From: Jejuia sp. UBA6058
GTDB lineage: Bacteria; Bacteroidota; Bacteroidia; Flavobacteriales; Flavobacteriaceae
Reading direction: 5' to 3'
Assembly: GCA_002428965.1 (NCBI GenBank)
Contig: DIYI01000016.1
Location: forward strand, 83,255 to 147,254
DNA: 64,000 nt
In this document: positions 59,950 to 64,000 of the stretch, one piece after another
How positions within the stretch are numbered: position 1 is the first letter of the stretch
Layout: every line of letters starts with the position of its first letter
The notes under the pieces: generated by a model
The model's input: only the letters and a program-made list of their open reading frames with translations
Database searches by the model: none
What the model was told of the DNA's origin: nothing
Position numbers and translations under genes: made by a program

Positions 59950-59976
59950 AAAACGCCCTAGAATAGAGCGTTCTTT
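59950..59976 (-). terminator. Rho-independent terminator after the Spy-like gene
   Basis: AACGC-C-CTA pairs with TAG-A-GCGTT around GAA, with one mismatch. On the minus strand a run of seven T follows. It lies between the sigma/membrane-protein/Spy cassette and the EF-hand gene, so the latter is a separate or read-through transcript. Confidence 0.75.
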
Positions 59977-59988
59977 AAATAGTAGTTT

Positions 59989-60534
59989 TTAGTGAGGTGG
60001 CGGCGGTGGTAAACCATCTCCGGGCGTATCATTAGGTCTTGGTCTGGGTGGTCTATCTCCTTTTGGGCCATTACCTCTAGGTGGCTCAAGATCTCTAGGT
60101 CCTTTTTTCAATGCATCCTTAATTATTTTACTAAACTTCTTTTGCTGTTCTGTATTACATAATTCTTGAACTTGTTTAAAATGATGATATACTTCCAGCT
60201 CTTTTTTTGCCTCTAACTCGCCCATTAACACCGCCAAGGAATCCACATCTATAGTTAAAGAAGCATCAGACAAACCATTAAAAAACACATCTTTCAACTG
60301 TCGAATTTCATCTGAAATACCACGCATTCTTCGATGATGCTTTCTATTCAAAGCTCGAAATGTCTCTCTTTGAGACTCATCAAAATCCAATTGCTTTACC
60401 AAAAAATTACTAGGAGGTTTTCGCTCTTTTAGAGTATCTTCACTCTTGGCAATACCTAAATAATTATAAAGAAAAAAAGCATTCACTATAATTAAAAAAA
60501 GTAATAAAATATATAAGGGTAAATTTTTCTTCAT
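59989..60534 (-). CDS. Spy/CpxP-like periplasmic protein, Pro-rich tail
   Basis: A 181-residue protein with an N-terminal hydrophobic helix (about 7-25), so membrane-anchored or exported. The helical core has LVKQLDFDESQRETFRALNR with KHHRRMRGISDEIRQLKD, and ELCNTEQQKKFSKIIKDAL further on, which fits the heavy-metal-sensor/Spy pattern (Leu-rich, two copies of a T/SxxQxxxF motif). The C-terminus is a Pro/Arg/Gly-rich tail ending PPPPPH. It is third in the cassette with the sigma factor and the small membrane protein, ended by a terminator. Confidence 0.75.
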   Translation of the reverse strand: MKKNLPLYILLLFLIIVNAFFLYNYLGIAKSEDTLKERKPPSNFLVKQLDFDESQRETFRALNRKHHRRMRGISDEIRQLKDVFFNGLSDASLTIDVDSLAVLMGELEAKKELEVYHHFKQVQELCNTEQQKKFSKIIKDALKKGPRDLEPPRGNGPKGDRPPRPRPNDTPGDGLPPPPPH

Positions 60535-60535
60535 G

Positions 60536-60859
60536 TTAATAATTATTCAAAATTAAGGTATCATCACTAGTAGATAATCCGTAAGATTCTGCAAATTCTG
60601 TAACCTCTTCATCGTAAGTAGAGACGACTTCAAGTTTTGTGAAAGCAATTACATTTAAAACCACTATACAAGCTAGTGTTACCAATTGCAATTTCGGTGT
60701 AAACCAAGACCACATGGTTTGCATTTTCTCCTCTTTTTCGGCAAACAAAACATTCATTGTTTTATCCTTAAAAAACGGAGACACAGTAACAGTTTCCATA
60801 TTGTCCAAGACGTTTAGTGTCTCGTCAATTTCTTTTTGTAGGTTGCTATTTATATCCAT
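60536..60859 (-). CDS. Small single-pass membrane protein beside an ECF sigma factor (putative anti-sigma factor)
   Basis: A 107-residue protein with a cytoplasmic N-terminus (about 1-55; LQKEIDETLNVLDNMETVTV and PFFKDKTMNVLF), one membrane helix (about 56-72) and a short exported tail (FAESYGLSTSDDTLILNNY). PFFKDK resembles the motif following the sigma-binding helix in other such proteins. It lies between the sigma gene (38 bp) and the Spy-like gene (1 bp). Its size and topology resemble the partner in the 53 kb cassette, though that one has a duplicated GFKTP motif. Confidence 0.68.
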   Translation of the reverse strand: MDINSNLQKEIDETLNVLDNMETVTVSPFFKDKTMNVLFAEKEEKMQTMWSWFTPKLQLVTLACIVVLNVIAFTKLEVVSTYDEEVTEFAESYGLSTSDDTLILNNY

Positions 60860-60897
60860 ATCAAATATTTAGATGCACAAAACTTTAAAAACTTGCG

Positions 60898-61476
60898 CTA
60901 CTTTTCATTTTTATAAAAATTTTCTAAAAGCTTCTGTAAATTCTTTTTTGCTCGAAACATAAGTGACTCTACCGAAGACACGCTTTTATCGATAATATCA
61001 CTAATTTCATGATAACTTTTTCCATCTACTTTATGTAATGTAAACGCCACTTTTTGTGCTTCCGGTAATTGATTAATGGCGTAAAACAGTGTTTCACTTT
61101 TTTCTTTGTTCTCTAGAATAACCCCAGGGTGATTCATCTCGGTAAAATAGTTGGTTTTATCCACTGGAACCTCATTACCCAAAATCGATTGCATAAAACC
61201 AAACCGTTTTTTTGTATTGCGCTTTCTAATAAACTCGAGACATTTATTGGTAGTAATTCGGTAAATCCAAGTAGATAATTTCGAGTTCCCCTTAAACTTC
61301 CCAATACTATTAAACACTTCTACAAATACCTCTTGCGCAATATCCTCGGCATCCTCTTTGTTGGGCACGAAGGATATGCAAGTAGCAAAAACTTTCTGCT
61401 GAAAATCATCTAACAACTTCCCATATGCATTTGCATTGTGGTTTTTAAGTCCCGCTATAAATTCGTTTTCTGTCAA
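60898..61476 (-). CDS. ECF-family RNA polymerase sigma factor
   Basis: A 192-residue sigma factor. Region 2 has EDAEDIAQEVFVEVFNSIGK with FKGNSKLSTWIYRITTNKC, region 4 has QLPEAQKVAFTLHKVDGKSY and HEISDIIDKSVSSVESLMFR. The start is a TTG at 61476 (MTENEF). It begins the minus-strand series of a small membrane protein and a Spy-like protein, and beyond a terminator EF-hand, YHYH, MORN and SCO genes. Confidence 0.92.
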   Translation of the reverse strand: MTENEFIAGLKNHNANAYGKLLDDFQQKVFATCISFVPNKEDAEDIAQEVFVEVFNSIGKFKGNSKLSTWIYRITTNKCLEFIRKRNTKKRFGFMQSILGNEVPVDKTNYFTEMNHPGVILENKEKSETLFYAINQLPEAQKVAFTLHKVDGKSYHEISDIIDKSVSSVESLMFRAKKNLQKLLENFYKNEK

Positions 61477-61551
61477 ATATTAAAATTAAACTTGTTTAAT
61501 TTTAGATGCCTAAAAAAATTAAAACTTGCGCTATTTTGAAAAGTTTTTTTG

Positions 61552-61639
61552 GCGTTCCCCACAAGGGGTCGGGCTTTCCGTTCCAAGTCCTCGCGCCTCC
61601 TTCGTCGGGCTGTGGGCTTTCCTCTGCAATCCCTAACGC
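61552..61639 (+). repeat. Structured GGGTCGGGCTTTC repeat, copy D
   Basis: Ends GCGTT (61552-61556) and AACGC (61635-61639) form a closing stem, CCCC-ACAA-GGGG a small inner hairpin, then TCGGGCTTTC. The variable middle is GC-rich and the 3' block is CAATCCCTAACGC. Same element as 18007-18088, with different stem bases. Confidence 0.7.
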
Positions 61640-61647
61640 GAACAAGT

Positions 61648-61675
61648 CTGCAGTCAACAGTTTTCAGTCCTCAGT
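61648..61675. repeat. Degenerate heptamer array (NNNCAGT)x4
   Basis: Four seven-base units read CTGCAGT, CAACAGT, TTTCAGT and CCTCAGT; only CAGT is constant. It begins 8 bases after copy D of the structured repeat, in the same orientation. Confidence 0.7.
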
Positions 61676-61764
61676 AAAATATTATACGCAAGAGTCAGCA
61701 ATGTAATCAATAAAACTCAACATTTTAAACAATTAAACAAATCCACAATTCCACATATATAACG

Positions 61765-61772
61765 TACCTTTG
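61765..61772 (+). promoter_or_regulatory. -7 promoter box TACCTTTG for the RsmB/NOP gene
   Basis: TACCTTTG fits TAnnTTTG, 18 bases before the ATG at 61791. No good -33 box is seen. The leader would be about 12 bases. Confidence 0.55.
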
Positions 61773-61790
61773 CCCCCTCAATAAAACAAA

Positions 61791-63008
61791 ATGCGATTAC
61801 ACCGAAACCTCTGCTTCGCCGTAATAGACGGATTGACACAAATCTTCAACGAAGACCAATACGCTGATAAAGTAATACAACAATTATTAAAGCGTGATAA
61901 ACGTTGGGGAGCAAGAGATAGAGGTTTCGTGGCCGAAACCACTTATGATATCGTTCGTTGGAAGCGTCTATATGCCGAAATTGCAGAAGTAAAAACACCT
62001 TTCGATCGTGATAATCTGTGGCGTATGTTTGCTGTTTGGGCAACTTTAAAAGGTATTAAACTACCTGATTGGAAATACTTTGAAGGCACACCAACCCGAA
62101 AAATAAAAGGTCGTTTTGACGAACTTTCTAAGATTAGAAAATTTAGAGAATCTATTCCAGACTGGATTGATAATGTTGGTTTAGAGGAGTTAGGCGAAAC
62201 CAAATGGACCAAGGAAATCGCCATGCAAAATGAGCAAGCCGATGTGATTTTGAGAGTTAACTCCCTAAAAACAACAAAGGACAAATTGCAAAATATCCTT
62301 GCAGACCAAAACAACATCCAAACCGAATTCATCAAGGGTTATCCTTCAGCTTTAAAATTAACCGAGCGCGCTAATGTTTTTGTTACCGATGCCTTTAAAA
62401 ACGGACTCTTTGAAGTACAGGATGCTTCTTCTCAACTAGTTGCCGAATTTCTAGATGTTGCTCCTGGAATGAAAATCGTGGACGCTTGTGCAGGTGCTGG
62501 TGGTAAAACGTTGCACATAGCCTCATTAATGCAAAATAAAGGGCAAATTGTAGCGATGGACATCTATGAAAGTAAGCTTAAAAAACTGAAAGTAAGAGCA
62601 CGCCGAAATGGGGTTCATAATGTAGATTTGAAAGTGATTGATTCTACAAAACCCATTAAAAAATTGCATCATAAAGCAGACCGTGTTTTGATTGATGCGC
62701 CTTGTTCTGGTTTAGGGGTATTACGCAGAAATCCTGACTCCAAATGGAAATTAGAACCGGCGTTTTTAGATAGAATTAAAGGCGTACAACAAGACGTATT
62801 ACAAAAATATTCTAAAATGGTAAAATCTGGTGGTAAATTGGTTTATGCCACATGTTCAGTATTAGCTTCTGAAAACCAAAATCAAGTAGAAGCCTTTTTA
62901 AAATCAGAAGCTGGCACTAATTTCGAGTTTGTAAAAGACAAAAAAATTCTAGCCCACGAATCTGGATTTGATGGGTTTTATATGGCTCTATTGGAAAGAA
63001 AAGTTTAA
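61791..63008 (+). CDS. RsmB/NOP-family rRNA (cytosine-5) methyltransferase
   Basis: A 405-residue SAM-dependent RNA methyltransferase. An N-terminal helical region of NusB type (about 1-130) is followed by the catalytic domain, with SAM motif I DACAGAGGKTLH (231-242), IDAPCSGLGVLRRNPDSKW with Cys305, and YATCSVLASENQNQ with the catalytic Cys355. It would make m5C in 16S or another rRNA. It is preceded by its own promoter and followed by a lipoprotein gene. Confidence 0.92.
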   Translation: MRLHRNLCFAVIDGLTQIFNEDQYADKVIQQLLKRDKRWGARDRGFVAETTYDIVRWKRLYAEIAEVKTPFDRDNLWRMFAVWATLKGIKLPDWKYFEGTPTRKIKGRFDELSKIRKFRESIPDWIDNVGLEELGETKWTKEIAMQNEQADVILRVNSLKTTKDKLQNILADQNNIQTEFIKGYPSALKLTERANVFVTDAFKNGLFEVQDASSQLVAEFLDVAPGMKIVDACAGAGGKTLHIASLMQNKGQIVAMDIYESKLKKLKVRARRNGVHNVDLKVIDSTKPIKKLHHKADRVLIDAPCSGLGVLRRNPDSKWKLEPAFLDRIKGVQQDVLQKYSKMVKSGGKLVYATCSVLASENQNQVEAFLKSEAGTNFEFVKDKKILAHESGFDGFYMALLERKV

Positions 63009-63042
63009 TTTTAAAATCAAAAAACACTCCCTTAAAATTACT

Positions 63043-63579
63043 ATGACAAAGTATATAAAAATCGGCTTCCACCTTTGTTTGTTGTTTTTCTTCTCCTGCT
63101 CTAACACTGATGAAGATACTTGTACAAAAACGATAATCGTCCAAGTCGAGCAAACCGTAAGTGGCCCTTCTGGTACTACGTTTATTCCCGAAATCACTCA
63201 AGAAGTCCCTTGTGACTTTCCAGAACCCGAAGTAGTAGAACCCATTGATGAAGGCAATGCACTAACTAGCTTTTCTTATGAAGTGATAAATTTTGTATTT
63301 ACACCTGATACTGGCAATAATACTAGTAGGCTTCAATTTGAAATAAAATTGAATAACGAAAATGACTTTATTGTCAAAGGGTTTCCAGTATTAACTATTG
63401 ACTCTGATAATATACAATTTGTAACAAGTTATGCTAACGATGCTATCTCACCTTGCTTTGAGATTCAAGCTAATTCAAGTTGTAATCACACCTATGATAA
63501 AGAGACACCGCTTGATCCTAATCTCGGCCCTCCACCAAGTAAATTCGACTTAATTTCGGTAAAATATGTACTAAAATAA
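63043..63579 (+). CDS. Hypothetical lipoprotein
   Basis: A lipoprotein of 178 residues. The ATG at 63043 is chosen because it gives a proper lipoprotein signal (MTKYIKIGFHLCLLFFFSCS, lipid Cys19), while upstream frames overlap the methyltransferase gene. The mature part has a Thr/Pro/Glu-rich linker with two Cys and then beta-rich sequence (NTSRLQFEIKLNNENDF, IQFVTSYANDAISP), with no recognised family. It lies 34 bp after the methyltransferase gene. Confidence 0.7.
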   Translation: MTKYIKIGFHLCLLFFFSCSNTDEDTCTKTIIVQVEQTVSGPSGTTFIPEITQEVPCDFPEPEVVEPIDEGNALTSFSYEVINFVFTPDTGNNTSRLQFEIKLNNENDFIVKGFPVLTIDSDNIQFVTSYANDAISPCFEIQANSSCNHTYDKETPLDPNLGPPPSKFDLISVKYVLK

Positions 63580-63636
63580 ATTAGTTTATTACTCCAATTT
63601 TGTTTCAAAATCTTTTAGCTACCTAAAATTTATACC

Positions 63637-63656
63637 AACCTAAAACAAGTTAGGTT
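63637..63656. repeat. Interspersed palindromic element AACCTAA-N6-TTAGGTT
   Basis: Perfect 7-bp inverted repeat with loop AACAAG, followed by GAC as in other copies. Same architecture as 41963 and 56549, with changed stem bases. It lies 27 bases upstream of the fructosamine-kinase ATG. Confidence 0.6.
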
Positions 63657-63682
63657 GACAAAAATATCGGTATTTTTAAATC

Positions 63683-64000
63683 ATGAACGCCGGTTTTAAA
63701 ACATACCTTTCCGATTTACTAAATGAATCCATCGAGCATATAAGTTCGGTGAGCGGTGGGGATATTTCCCTAGCCTATAAAATCTCAACGGCAAACTCCG
63801 ATTATTTTTTAAAAATCAATAACGCTCCCGATGCACTAACCATGTTTCAAACGGAAGTCTATGGTTTACAAACTATTGCCAAAACATATACCATAAAAAC
63901 ACCTGAAGTCACTGCTTATGATATGTTTGAAGATTCCGCATTTTTGTTATTGGAATTTATAGAATCTAAATCACCAACGTCCGAAGATTTTGGACTACTT
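63683..64000 (+). CDS. Fructosamine kinase family protein (partial, cut by window edge)
   Basis: The first 106 residues are in the window; the 3' end lies beyond it. The sequence begins MNAGFKTYLSDLLNESI and contains ISSVSGGDISLAYKISTANS followed by DYFLKINNA, the glycine-rich loop and Lys of a protein-kinase-like fold, then FQTEVYGLQTIAKTYTIKTP and FLLLEFIES. This matches the fructosamine/ketosamine-3-kinase family, which phosphorylates glycated lysines for deglycation. No stop or frameshift is seen. Confidence 0.88.
   Translation, partial: MNAGFKTYLSDLLNESIEHISSVSGGDISLAYKISTANSDYFLKINNAPDALTMFQTEVYGLQTIAKTYTIKTPEVTAYDMFEDSAFLLLEFIESKSPTSEDFGLL

Larger units (their letters stand above)
61477..61790. 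other. Divergent intergenic region between sigma and rsmB-like genes
   Basis: These 314 bases contain no convincing gene; a short frame crosses the repeat but has no start context or family. It holds a structured repeat (61552-61639), a degenerate heptamer array (61648-61675), and a promoter box for the methyltransferase. Confidence 0.7.

Noticed and set aside
61506..61706. Open frame of 66 codons crossing the structured repeat at 61552-61639
   Set aside because: Its sequence is mostly the translation of the repeat and heptamer array, and there is no conserved domain.
1..64000. Mobile element, prophage or genomic island
   Set aside because: I found no transposase, integrase, phage structural gene, or tRNA with flanking direct repeats, and base composition looks even by eye.

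Overview
The window is AT-rich chromosomal DNA from a member of the Bacteroidota, most likely family Flavobacteriaceae. Evidence: two proteins with type IX secretion (T9SS) C-terminal sorting domains, a BtuB/BtuG-type vitamin B12 uptake locus, promoters with the Bacteroidota -7 box TAnnTTTG, DUF4252 and DUF4199 proteins, a type B L31, a CarB without the allosteric domain, and several short interspersed palindromic repeats. The genus cannot be fixed from the sequence. About 69 protein genes are supported, one of them (rpmH, 53 aa) very short and one (fructosamine kinase) cut by the right edge. I see no rRNA, tRNA, CRISPR array, transposase, integrase or phage gene, so the region reads as ordinary chromosome with small repeat-bearing intergenic islands.

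Layout. 0-8.4 kb: bestrophin-type channel, AraC regulator, DEAD-box helicase with a structured leader, a carboxypeptidase-regulatory-like protein, TrmH-type methylase, a zinc-less sirtuin and a hybrid histidine kinase. 8.4-15.5 kb: GH3 glycosidase, lipoprotein, glycosyltransferase, haem-binding protein, purB and a small membrane protein. 15.5-17.9 kb: an ECF sigma operon (sigma, membrane protein, two DUF4252 proteins). 17.9-18.4 kb: a divergent promoter region with a structured repeat and two heptanucleotide arrays. 18.4-21.2 kb: S41 protease, Dph6-like ATPase, PAS protein. 21.2-27.4 kb: B12 uptake, with btuB and btuG behind a cobalamin riboswitch on the minus strand and btuFCD divergently on the plus strand. 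27.4-30.8 kb: rmuC, the satD-DUF3307 pair behind a triple operator, and a thioesterase. 30.8-37.1 kb: two T9SS cargo proteins, carB, rpmH. 37.3-46.2 kb: envelope and tRNA-modification genes, an oligopeptide-type binding protein, a GlmU-like protein and rpmE2. 46.3-51.6 kb: DUF4199, GT2, phosphoglucomutase, ABC exporter. 51.8-53.0 kb: a lipoprotein serpin. 53.1-61.5 kb: two ECF sigma cassettes of the same design (sigma, single-pass membrane protein, Spy-like protein); the second is followed by EF-hand, YHYH-domain, MORN and SCO copper-chaperone genes. 61.8-64 kb: RsmB/NOP methyltransferase, lipoprotein, partial fructosamine kinase.

How the genes work together. The B12 genes form one uptake route: BtuG captures cobalamin at the surface, BtuB carries it across the outer membrane, and BtuFCD across the inner membrane. 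The three ECF sigma operons all pair a sigma factor with a small membrane partner and exported proteins, which suggests envelope-stress or metal sensing. The strongest candidates for undescribed biology are: the satD-DUF3307 pair with three identical-spacing palindromic operators; a structured interspersed repeat whose ends covary between copies and which is followed by heptamer arrays at two loci; the two-hairpin leader of the DEAD-box helicase; and the sigma/Spy/EF-hand/YHYH/SCO cluster.
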